64,000 nucleotides of DNA from JAWKIW01 sp041394145 (GTDB taxonomy: Bacteria > Actinomycetota > Acidimicrobiia > Acidimicrobiales > Acidimicrobilacustridaceae). This document shows positions 10,359-22,000 of the stretch, piece after piece. Every line of letters begins with the position of its first letter. The first letter of the stretch is position 1. The notes beneath the pieces are model-generated. The model was given only the letters and a program-made list of their open reading frames with translations, was not told where the DNA came from and did no database searches. The stretch is from contig JAWKIW010000002.1 of NCBI GenBank assembly GCA_041394145.1, positions 1 through 64,000 of the forward strand, read 5' to 3'. A program made the translations under genes and the position numbers.

Positions 10359-13300
10359 ATGCCCGAGCCTGTCGCCGACCCCACCGTCGACCCCGGGGCC
10401 AACGCCGTCGCCATCGTCGGCGTCGGCGCCATCCTGCCCGACGCCCCCGACGTGGGCGCCTTCTGGGACAACGTGTCCGGCGGTCGCTACTCCATCAGCG
10501 ACGTCGACCCCGCCCGGTGGGACCCCGACCTGTACTACGACCCCGACCCCAAGGCGCCGGAGAAGACCTACTCCAAGATCGGCGGCTGGGTCCGCGACTG
10601 GGAGTGGAACCCGCTGGGGTGGCGGCTGCCCATCCCGCCGACGGTCTCCGACGCCATGGACGACGCCCAGAAGTGGGGCGTGGCCTGCGCCCGCATGGCG
10701 CTGCTCGACTACGGCTGGCCCGAGCGCGAGCTCGACCGCGAGCGCACCGCGGTGATCGTCGGCAACGCCATGGCCGGCGAGAAGCACTACCTCACCGCGC
10801 TGCGCATCGCCTTCCCCGAGCTGGCCCGCGAGCTGGAGAAGGCGCCGTCGTTCGCCGCGCTGGACCCGGCGGTGCGCGCCGCCGTCGAGCAGGAGCTGCA
10901 CGCCAACTTCGACGCCTGGCTGCCGCCGATCAGCGAGGACACCATGCCCGGCGAGCTGGGCAACATCCTGGCCGGCCGCATCGCCAACCTGTTCGACTTC
11001 CACGGACCGAACTTCGTGACCGACGCCGCCTGCGCGTCGGCCATGGCGGCGTTCGACGCGGCCATCGAGGGGCTGCTCGAGCACGAGTTCGACATCGCCG
11101 TCACCGGCGGCATCGACCGCAACATGGGCGCGGCCACCTTCGTGAAGTTCTGCAAGATCGGGGCCCTGTCCGCCACGGGCACCCGGCCCTACGCCGACGG
11201 CGCCGACGGCTTCGTCATGGGTGAGGGTGCCGCCCTGTTCGTGGTGAAGCGGCTGGCCGACGCCGAGCGCGACGGCGACCGCGTCTACGCCGTGGTGCGG
11301 GCCATCGCCGGCTCCAGCGACGGCAAGGGCAAGGGCATCACCGCGCCCAACCCGGTGGGGCAGGTCATCGCGGTGCAGCGAGCGTGGCGGGCCGCCGGCC
11401 TGTCGCCCGCGGCGTGCGGGATGATCGAGGGCCACGGCACGTCGACCCGCGTCGGCGACGTGGTGGAGGTCGACAGCATCGGCGAGGCCTTCGCCGGGGC
11501 CGACCTTCCCCGGGGCTCGGTGGCGCTGGGCTCGGTGAAGTCCAACATCGGTCACCTCAAGGGCGGGGCCGGCGCCGCCGGCCTGCTCAAGGCGACGCTG
11601 GCGCTGCACCACCGGCAGCTGCCGCCCAGCCTCAACTTCGCCGCGCCCAACCCCAACATCGACTTCGACGCCACGCCCTTCCGCGTCAACACCGAGCTGC
11701 GGGAGTGGGCGCCGCGCAACGGCGACCCGCGCGTGGCCGGGGTCAGCGCCTTCGGGTTCGGCGGGACGAACTTCCACGCCGTGCTCGAGGAGCACGTGCC
11801 CGGCCGCCTCTCGGGCACCGGCCGCAAGGTGGTGGCCGTGGGCGCCGACCTGTCGGGGGTGGTGGAGCCCAAGGCGCCGCTGCGGGGCGCGCTGGTGGTC
11901 GGCGCCGCCGACGAGGCCGGGCTGGCCGAACGGCTCCGTGCGGTGCACGCCGAGGCGGAGGCCGGTCGCACCCCGCCGGTGCAGGCACCGGCCGAGGCCG
12001 ACCTGCACGCGCCCGAGCGGGTCGCCATCGACTTCGGCGACGCCGCCGAGCTGGCCGACCGGACGAAGCGGGCCCTCGACGCGCTGGCCAAGGGCGTGCC
12101 CGCGGCGTGGAAGGTGCTGCGCGGGCGCGGGGTGTTCCGCGGCAGCGGCCCGGCGCCCATGACCGCCTTCCTCTACACGGGGCAGGGCTCGCAGTACGTC
12201 AACATGCTCGCCGACCTGCGCGACGTCGAGCCCATCGTGGCGCAGACCTTCGACGAGGCCGACGAGATCATGCGGCCGCTGCTCGACGGCCGTCCCCTCA
12301 GCGAGTTCGTCTTCGTGGACGACGGTGACGAGGCCGCCGTGGCGCAGGCCGAGGACCAGCTGCGCCAGACCGAGATCACCCAGCCGGCCGTGCTCACCGT
12401 CGACGCCGCCCTCACCCGGCTGCTGGCCGCCTACGGGATCGTGCCCGACATGGTCATGGGCCACAGCCTCGGTGAGTACGGCGCCCTGACCGCCGCCGGC
12501 GCCCTCGACTTCTCGGCGGCCCTGGAGGCGGTCAGCGCCCGCGGCCGGGAGATGGCCTCGATCGAGGTGGAGGACAACGGGGCCCTGGCGGCCGTGCTCG
12601 CCCCGCTGGAGGAGGCCGAGCAGCTGGTCCAGGAGGTCGACGGCTACGTCGTGCTGGCCAACGTGAACTCCACCAGCCAGACGGTGATCGGCGGTGGCAC
12701 CGAGGCCGTGCAGCGGGCCATCGCCCTGTGCGAGGAGCGCGGGTACCGGGCCCTGCAGCTGCCCGTGAGCCACGCCTTCCACACCGCCATCGTGGCGCCG
12801 GCCAGCGAGCCCCTGCGGGCCACGCTGGAGCGGCTGCGCCTGCACCCGCCGTCGCTGCCGATCGTCGCCAACGTCACCGGCGAGCTCTACCCGATGGGGC
12901 CCGACGTCACCGAGGAGATGCTCGACCTGCTGGCCCGGCAGGTGGCGTCGCCGGTGCAGTTCGTGAAGGGCCTCCACACCCTGTACGACACCGGTGCCCG
13001 CGCCTTCGTCGAGGTCGGGCCCAAGCGGGCGCTGCAGGGCTTCGCCAGCGACGTGCTCGGCGACGACGACGTGCTCAACCTGGCCACCAACCAGCCCAAG
13101 CACGGCGGCATCGAGTCGTTCAACCACGCCCTGTGCGGCCTGTACGCCGCCGGCCTCGGCGTGGGTCGGCGCGAGGCGCCGGCACCGGCACCGGCCGTTC
13201 CGCCTGCGGCCGCGCCCGTCGCGGCGCCGGCCGTCGCCGTGACGCCCACCGCGTCCACCGCGACCAGGCCCGCATCGGTCCCGGCCGGCCCGGCCACCGA

Positions 13301-16300
13301 CGCCACCTACCTCGAGCTCGGGCACCTCTTCGCCGAGTACCTCGACCGCGCCCGCGACGTGTACGCGGGTGGGGCGTCGGGCGACGGCCGCGGTGGCGGT
13401 CTCGCCGAGCCCGTCGTCATCACCGGTGCCGCCCTCGGCCTGCCGGGCACGCCGAGCATCTTCGACGACGCCAACGTGGCGCGGATCCTGCACGGCCAGC
13501 AGCTCATCGACGTGATCCCCTCGGCGCGCCGCCACGAGATCGCCGAGCGCCACATCACCCGCCTGGTCAAGGGCGACGACGGCTCGGCGCTGTTCGAGAC
13601 CATCGACAGCCCGGCCGACGTCATCAAGCTGGCGGGCCGCGGCGGCGCCTTCGACCTGGCCGAGGAGTTCGGCGTCGACGCCGGCCGCGTCGCCGCCTTC
13701 GGGCGGGACACGCAGCTGGCCGTGGCCGCCGGCCTCGACGCGCTGCGCGACGCCGGCCTGCCGCTCGTGCAGCACTACAAGACGACCACCACCGGGTCCA
13801 AGCTGCCCGACCGGTGGCTGCTGCCCGACGAGGTGGCCGACACGACGGGCGTGATCTTCGCCTCGGCGTTCCCCGGCCTCGACGCCTTCGCCGACGACAT
13901 GACCCGCTTCTTCGAGGACCGGTCCCGGCGCGACCAGATCGCCGACCTCGAGCAGCTGCGCGGGCGGCTGGTCGACCTCGATGGGGAGAGCTCGACCGCG
14001 GTGGCCGAGCTCGATCGCCACCTGCACGACCTGCGGCTCACCGTCGAGACCGACCCCTACACCTTCGACCGGCGGTTCATCTTCCGCATCCTGTCGATGG
14101 GCCACTCCCAGCTGGCCGAGCTGATCGGGGCGCGTGGGCCGAACACCCAGGTCAACGCGGCCTGTGCCAGCACCACCCAGGCCATCGGCCTCGCCGAGGA
14201 CTGGATCCGCGCCGGGCGCTGCCGGCGGGTGGTGATCGTGGCCGCCGACGACGCCACCTCCGACCAGCTCCTCGGCTGGATCGGCTCCGGCTTCCTCGCC
14301 TCGGGGCGGCGGCCACCGACGAGGTCGTCGAGGAGGCGGCCCTGCCGTTCGACCAGCGCCGCCACGGCATGATCCTCGGCATGGGCGCAGCGGCGCTGGT
14401 GGTCGAGGCCGCCGACGCCGCCTGCGCAGCGGGGCATCGCCCCGATCTGCGAGGTGCTGGGCGTCGTCACCGCCAACAGCGCCTTCCACGGCACCCGGCT
14501 CGACGTCGAGCACATCTCGTCGGTCATGGAGACGGTGGTGGCCGAGGCCGAGGCGCGGGCAACGTCACCCGCCACGAGCTGGCGCCCCAGACCGTGTTCG
14601 TCTCCCACGAGACCTACACGCCGGCCCGCGGCGGCAGCGCCGCGCGGAGATCCACGCGCTGCGCCAGGTGTTCGGCGCCGACGCCGACCAGGTCGTGATC
14701 GCCAACACCAAGGGCTTCACCGGCCACCCCATGGGGGTCGGCATCGAGGACGTGGTGGCGGTGAAGGCCCTGGAGACGGGCCTGGTGCCGCCGGTGCCCA
14801 ACTTCCGGGAGGCCGACCCCGGGCTGGGGACGCTCAACCTGTCCAAGGGCGGCGTGTACCCGGTGCGCTACGCGCTGCGACTGGCCGCGGGCTTTGGCTC
14901 GCAGATCGCCATGTCGCTGCTGCGGTGGACGCCGCTGCCCGACGGTCGCCACCGCAACCCCGAGGAGCTCGGCTACGGCTACCGCGTGGCCGACCCCGAC
15001 GCCTTCCGGGCGTGGCTGGCGCAGGTGACCGGCGACGACCGGCCCGAGCTGGAGGTCGTCCAGCGCCGCCTGCGCTCGTCGACCACGGCCTGGCCGCGGC
15101 CCCGGCCGCGCCCGCCGCGGTGCCGGCCACCGCGCCGCGCCGATGCCGGTCGCGGCGCCACCGCCCGCACCGCTGGCACCTGCTGCGCGCCGCCGCCGCT
15201 TCCTGGGAGGCCGCCCCGTCGGCGCCGTCGGATCGACCAGCGCCGCCACGGCATGATCCTCGGCATGGGCGCAGCGGCGCTGGTGGTCGAGGCCGCCGAC
15301 GCCGCCCGCGAGCGGGGCATCGCCCCGATCTGCGAGGTGCTGGGCGTCGTCACCGCCAACAGCGCCTTCCACGGCACCCGGCTCGACGTCGAGCACATCT
15401 CGTCGGTCATGGAGACGGTGGTGGCCGAGGCCGAGGCGCGGGGCAACGTCACCCGCCACGAGCTGGCGCCCCAGACCGTGTTCGTCTCCCACGAGACCTA
15501 CACGCCGGCCCGCGGCGGCAGCGCCGCGGCGGAGATCCACGCGCTGCGCCAGGTGTTCGGCGCCGACGCCGACCAGGTCGTGATCGCCAACACCAAGGGC
15601 TTCACCGGCCACCCCATGGGGGTCGGCATCGAGGACGTGGTGGCGGTGAAGGCCCTGGAGACGGGCCTGGTGCCGCCGGTGCCCAACTTCCGGGAGGCCG
15701 ACCCCGGGCTGGGGACGCTCAACCTGTCCAAGGGCGGCGTGTACCCGGTGCGCTACGCGCTGCGACTGGCCGCGGGCTTCGGCTCGCAGATCGCCATGTC
15801 GCTGCTGCGGTGGACGCCGCTGCCCGACGGTCGCCACCGCAACCCCGAGGAGCTCGGCTACGGCTACCGCGTGGCCGACCCCGACGCCTTCCGGGCGTGG
15901 CTGACCCGGGTGACCGGCGACGACCGGCCCGAGCTGGAGGTCGTCCAGCGCCGCCTGCGCCTCGTCGACCACGGCCCGGCTGCGGCCCCGGCCGCGCCCG
16001 CCGCGGCGCCGGCCACCGCGCCCGCGCCGATGCCGGTCGCGGCGCCACCGCCCGCACCGCCGTCACCGCCCGCACCGCAGGAGGCTGCGCCCGCGGCGCC
16101 GTCGGTCGAGGCGGTCGCGGTTGCCGCGCCGGTCGATGGTGGCGAGGACGAGGTGGCGGCGCGGGTGTTGGCGGTGGTGGCGGAGCAGACGGGGTATCCG
16201 CCGGATCTGTTGGACCTGGATCTGGATCTGGAGGCGGATCTGGGGATCGACACGGTGAAGCAGGCGGAGGTGTTCGCGTCGATCCGGGAGTCCTACGGGA

Positions 16301-18940
16301 TCGAGCGGGACGAGTCGTTGCAGCTGCGGGACTACCCGACGTTGGCCCACGTGATCGGCTTCGTGCGCGACCGTCGTCCCGACCAGCCGACGGCCGTCGT
16401 GGCGGAGGCCGGTGCAGCCCAGCCCGGCGCGGCCGACGCCGTCGCACCGGTCGTCGACGACGCCGGCTTCCCCCGGCGGGTGCCCGTGCCCGTGCTCCGC
16501 CCGCCGATCACCGCCTGCGGCGAGACCGGTGTCGACCTCGGCGCCGGCAGTCGCGTGCTGCTGGTGCCCGACGCCGGCGGCGTGGGCGCGGCGCTGGTCG
16601 GCCGCCTCGAGGCCCGAGGCGTCGAGGTGCTCGTGGTCGACGACGACCCGAGCGCCGGCGAGCTCGAGGAGCGGCTGGCGGCGTGGTCCGCGGCGGGGCC
16701 GGTCACCGGCGCCTACTGGCTCGCCGCCCTCGACGACGAAGGCCCGCTCGCCGCCCTCGACGCCGATGCCTGGCACGCCGCGCTGCACCGGCGGGTCAAG
16801 CTCCTCGCCGTGGCCATGCGGGCGCTGGCCGAGCAGGTCGGCCCGGCCGGGACCTTCCTCGTGACGGCCACCCGTCTCGGTGGCCGCCACGGCTACGACC
16901 CCGCCGGTGCCTCCGCGCCGCTCGGCGGTGCGGTGAGCGGCTTCACCAAGGCCCTCGCCCGCGAGCGCGTCGACGCGCTGGTCAAGGTCGTCGACGTCGA
17001 GCCCAGCCGCAAGACGGCGGCGCTCGCCGACCTGCTCGTCGACGAGACGCTGCGCGACCCCGCCACCGTCGAGGTGGGCCACGCCGACGGGCTGCGGTGG
17101 GGCATCGGTCTCGACGAGGTCGCGGCGGTGCCCGACGAGGCCCGGGCCCTCACCGCGGACGACGTCGTGGTGGTGACCGGAGCGGCCGGCTCCATCGTGT
17201 CGGCCATCACCGCCGACCTGGCGGCCGCGTCGGGGGCCACGTTCCACCTGCTCGACCTGGTCGGCGCGCCGGACCCGTCCGACCCGGACCTCGACCGCTT
17301 CGAGTCCGATCCCGAGGGCCTCAAGCGCGAGCTGGCCGAGCGCATCGCCGATCGCGGCGAGCGGCCGACGCCGAAGCTCATCGAGCGCGAGCTGGCCGGC
17401 ATCGAGCGGGCCCGCGCCGCCCAGGCGGCGATCGACGCCGTCACCGCGGCCGGCGGCACCGCCCACTGGCACCAGGTGAACCTCACCGACGGCGCCGCCG
17501 TGCGCAGCGTCGTCGAGGCGATCACGGGGGCCCACGACCGGGTCGACGTGCTGCTGCACTGCGCCGGCCTCGAGATCAGCCACTTCCTGCCCGACAAGCC
17601 CCAGGCCGAGTACGACCTGGTCTTCGACGTGAAGGCCGACGGGTTCTTCCACCTGCTGTCGGCGCTCGGCGACACGCCGCTCGGCAGCGTCGTGGTGTTC
17701 TCGTCGATCGCCGGGCGGTTCGGCAACGGCGGCCAGACCGACTACAGCGCGGCCAACGACCTGCTGTGCAAGATCGTGTCGAGCTTCCGCACCACCCGGC
17801 CCGGCACCAGGGGCATCGCCGTCGACTGGACGGCCTGGGCGGGCATCGGCATGGCCAGCCGCGGCTCCATCCCGAAGATGATGGCGATGGCGGGGATCGA
17901 CATGCTCCCGCCCGAGGTGGGCGTCCCGGTGGTGCGCCGAGAGCTGACCGCCGGGGGCGCCGGGGTCGAGATCGTCGAGGCCGGCTCGCTCGGGATCCTG
18001 CTCGAGGAGCGCCCGCTCGCCGTCGACCTGCCGGCGGGTGGACCGATGGCGGCACGCGTGGCCGGCGCCACCCTCGCCGAGGGGTTCGTGGTGGCGACCG
18101 AGGTCGGCGTCGACCAGCCCTTCCTCGACGACCACCGCATCGACGGCACCCCGGTGCTGCCCGGGGTCATGGGCGTGGAGGCCTTCGCCGAGGCCGCCCG
18201 GCTCGTGGTGCCCGACCGCCCCGTCGTCGCGATCGCCGACGTCGACTTCCTGGCGCCGTTCAAGCTGTACCGGGACGCGCCGCGCACGGTCGAGGTGCAC
18301 GCCCGCGTCGTGGCCGACGGCGACGACCTCGTCGCCCACTGCGCGCTGGTGGGACGGCGGACGCTGCCGGGCCAGGACGAGGTGGCCACGGTGCACTTCC
18401 GGGGGGCGGTCCGGCTCGGTCGTGCGGCACCCGAGGCCCCGCCGGCGCCGACCTCGGCGCCCGACCCGGCCGACGGCGCGGCGGTCGCCGGCGACGTCTA
18501 CGAGGTGTACTTCCACGGGCCGGCCTACCAGGTGCTCGGCGCGGTGTGGGCCGACGAGACAACGGCCTACGGGCGCCTGGCGGAGGGGCTCGGACCGAAC
18601 CACCAGCCGGTCGAGGCCCGCCTGGAGACGGCCCCGCGGCTGCTCGAGCTGTGCTTCCAGACCGCCGGCGTGCTCGAGCTGGGCACCGAGGGCCGCATGG
18701 CGCTGCCCACCCACGCCGATCGCATCGTCGTCTTCCCCGGCGCCGGGGAGGGCGAGCGCGTCACCGCCGCCGTCACCCGCCGCGACGACGGTGCCGTCGG
18801 CAGCGGTCGTGCTGGGTCCCGAGGGACGGGTGTGGCTGCGGCTGGAGGGGTACCGCACGGTCGAGCTGCCCGCACCGGTCGACGAGGCGGCGCTGGCGCC
18901 GCTGCGGGCGGCCGTGGCGAGCTACCGCGGCGGGTCCTGA
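10359..18940 (+). CDS. Type I iterative fatty acid/polyketide megasynthase, KS-AT-KS-ACP-KR-DH (frame-broken)
   Basis: The start is an ATG with GAGGAG upstream. Domains: KS1 (10.40-11.79 kb; active Cys225 in DAACASAM, His359 in EGHGTS, His399 in SNIGHLKGG); AT (12.16-13.06 kb; Ser703 in GHSLGEY, VSHAFH); Ala/Pro linker; KS2 (from 13.40 kb; Cys1269 in NAACAST; His in VSHETYTP and GFTGHPMG, unusual forms); linker; ACP (16.14-16.38 kb; GIDTVKQAE, Thr where Ser is usual); KR (16.5-18.0 kb; SSIAGRFGNGG, TDYSAAN); hotdog DH (18.05-18.93 kb; HRIDGTPVLP). The order after AT recalls PfaA and enediyne synthases, but KS2 is extra. Reading requires corrections near 14304, 14424, 14558, 14643, 15075 and 18804, and an 0.8-kb duplication lies inside KS2. 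Product: an unknown, probably long-chain lipid. Confidence 0.85.
14349..15172 (+). repeat. Copy 1 of a near-identical direct repeat inside KS2
   Basis: Covers the C-terminal half of KS2 and the start of the Ala/Pro linker. It matches 15233-16060 almost base for base over about 825 bases (offset 884-885). This copy carries indels relative to copy 2 near 14424, 14558, 14643 and 15075, plus a few substitutions (for example in the codons after AWL). Sixty unique bases (15173-15232) separate the copies. Either a recent in-place duplication or an assembly artefact. Confidence 0.85.
15233..16060 (+). repeat. Copy 2 of the KS2 direct repeat
   Basis: This copy is fully in frame and runs on without interruption into the linker and the ACP, so it looks like the authentic end of KS2. 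It contains GFTGHPMG and VSHETYTP again but not the active-site Cys region, which exists only once, before copy 1. Confidence 0.85.
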
Positions 18941-19043
18941 CCGGCCGCGGGCGCGGCGACGATGTGACCCGGAGGGCCCGGTCCGGGTCCGAAGCACCTG
19001 GGCGGTGGGCCCACCGCCACGAGGGGGAAGGACAGCGAGGACC

Positions 19044-22000
19044 ATGCCACAGCCGGTGACCCGCCTGGCGATCGTCAACCGAGGCGAGCCCGCCATGCGC
19101 GCCATCCACGCCGTGCGGGAGCGCAACGCCGAGGGCCATCCGCCGATCACCACGATCGCCGTCTTCACCCAGCCCGAGCGCCGCGCCATGTTCGTGCGGG
19201 AGGCCGACGAGTCGGTCCTGGTCGGGCCGGCGACCTTCGTCGACCCGGTCGACGGCGCCCGCAAGGCCGGCTACCTCGATCTCGACGCGCTCGAGCGCGC
19301 CCTGGTGGCGGCCCGAGCCGATGCGGTCTGGGCGGGCTGGGGGTTCGTGTCCGAGCGCCCCGACTTCGTCGAGCGCTGCGAGCGGCTCGGGATCACCTTC
19401 GTCGGACCCGACGCCGCCACCATGCGGCGCCTCGGCGACAAGATCGCCTCCAAGCTGCTGGCCGTGCAGGCGGGCGTGCCGGTGGCGCCGTGGAGCGGCG
19501 GTGCCGTCGACGACCTGCCGGCCGCGCAGCAGGCGGCCGCCGACATCGGCTACCCGCTGCTGGTCAAGGCCACCGCCGGTGGCGGGGGGCGCGGCATCCG
19601 GCGGGTCGATCGGCCCGAGGACCTCGCCGCCGCCCTCGAGACCGCCCGCGCCGAGGCGGCGATCGCCTTCGGGGACCCGACCGTGTTCCTCGAGCACCTC
19701 GTCGTCCCGGCCCGCCACGTGGAGGTCCAGGTCATCGCCGACGGCCAGGGAACGGCGTGGGCCGTGGGGGTGCGCGACTGCAGCCTCCAGCGCCGCAACC
19801 AGAAGGTGGTCGAGGAGTCCTCCTGTCCGCTGTTCACCCCCGACCAGGACCAGGCGCTGCGCGACGCCGCCTGTCGCCTGGCGCTGGCCGCCGGCTACCG
19901 CAACGCCGGCACCGTCGAGTTCCTCTACCGACCCGACGACGGCACGGTGTCGTTCATGGAGGTCAACGCCCGTCTCCAGGTCGAGCACCCGGTCACCGAG
20001 ATGACCACCGGGCTCGACCTCGTGAAGCTACAGCTGGCGGTGGCGTGCGGCGAGCGGCTCGAGGGCGCCCCGCCGCCGGTCAACGGCCACGCGGTCGAGG
20101 TGCGGCTCAACGCCGAGGATCCGGCCCGCAGCTTCCTCCCGGCGCCGGGCACCATCGAGCTGCTGCGCCTGCCCACCGGCCCCGGCATCCGGGTCGACAC
20201 CGGCGTGGCCGAGGGCGACGTGATCCCCCGCGGAGTTCGACTCCATGATCGCCAAGGTCCTGGCCTGGGGCCGCGACCGTGACGAGGCGCTCGCCCGCCT
20301 CCGGCGAGCCTTGGCCGAGACCACCGTGGTGGTGCGCGACGGCACCACGAACCAGGGCTTCCTGCTCGATCTGCTGGCCCGGCCCGAGGTGATCGCCGGC
20401 GACTACGACACCACCTGGCTCGATCGGCAGCAGGCGGAGGGGGCGTTCGTGCCCACCGCCCACGCCGAGGTGGCGTTGGTGGGGGCAGCCATCGAGCTGG
20501 CCGAGGCGGCCGACGAGGTGGAGCGCCGGCGCTTCTACGGCTGGGCTCGGCGAGGCCGGCCCCAGCTCGACGTGGAGCTCGGCACGGCGATCGAGCTGCG
20601 CCACGGCGGCGAGGTGTACGGGGTGTGCACCTGGCGGCTCGGGCCGACCCGGTGGCGGATCGAGCTGGACGGCCACCGCGTCGAGGTCGACGTCGAGCGG
20701 CTCGGGCGGTACGAGACGAGGCTGCAGATCGGCGACCGCCGCTACCGCCTCGTCACCTCCGAGCAGGGCGGCGACCTGCTGGCCGCCGTCGACGGCGTGA
20801 CCCATCGGTTCGAACGGGACGACGGTGGGCTGGTGCGCACGCCGGCGCCGTCGGTCGTCGTCGCCATCACCGTCGCCGAGGGGGACGAGGTGGCGGCCGG
20901 CGACACCGTGGCGGTGGTCGAGGCCATGAAGATGGAGACGGTGCTCGTCGCCCCCTTCGCCGGCCGGGTGCGCCGGGTGCTGGCGGGCACCAACGTGCAG
21001 GTGGACGCCGGGACGCCGCTGCTGCAGCTCGAGCCCCTCGACGCCGACGACGGCGAGGCCGGCCCCGCGGCCGAGCGGCTCCGACTCGACGACCTGGCCT
21101 CGGCGTCGCGGGTCGACGACCCGGCCGCCCGGGTCCGGGCCGACCAGCAGCTGCTCGAGTGGCTGCTGCTCGGCTACGACGTCCCCGACGACGAGGTGGC
21201 CCGCATCACCGCCCACGACCCGGCGGCGGACACCCCCGGCGGCGCGACCGACCCCGGGCTGTTGGACGGCGAGCAGCGGCTGCTGTGCCTGTTCGCCGAC
21301 CTGCGGTCGCTGACCCGGCCCCGCGACATCGACGACGTCGACGACACCGGGTTCTTGGGCCGCGATCCCAACGAGTACCTCAACGCCTACCTGCGGTCCC
21401 TCGACACCGAGGCCGAGGGCCTCCCCGGTCGCTACGTGGCGCTGCTCGAACGGGTGGTGGCCGCCTTCGGGCTGCCCAGCCTCGAGCGGGGCCCGGCGCT
21501 GGAGGAGGCGCTGTACCGGGTGGCGCGGTCGCTGCACCGCGTCGATCCCCAGCGCGCCGCCGTGCTCGCCGTGCTGGCCCGGCGCCTGACCCGCGCCGAC
21601 GAGCTGGTGGGGGCGGTCGGCCCCGAGTTCCGCGACGTGCTCGACCGGCTGATCGCGGCCACCCGCCTGCGCGACCCGGTCGTGGCCGACCAGGCCCGCG
21701 CCACCCGGCACCGCTACTTCGACCAGCCGCTGCTCGACACCGCCCTCGACCAGGCCTACGCCGAGATGGACGCCCACCTGCAGGCGCTCGCCGAGCCCCT
21801 CGACCAGCGCACCCACGACGAGCACGTGCGGGCGATGGTGCGCTGCCCTCGCCCGCTGGCTCCCCTGCTCGAGCGCCGGGCGCAGCAGGCCTCCCGCCGT
21901 GAGCGCGCCTCGCTGCTGGAGGTGCTGACCCGTCGCTTCTACCGCACCCGCGACCTCGGGCCGTGCACCACCGACACCGTCGACGGCGTCGACCTCGTGT

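Noticed and set aside
14349..16060. Transposon-mediated duplication
   Set aside because: No transposase gene, terminal inverted repeats or target-site duplication at the edges.
16140..16380. Tandem ACP array as in PUFA synthases
   Set aside because: Only one carrier domain is present in this sequence; collapse is possible but cannot be seen directly.
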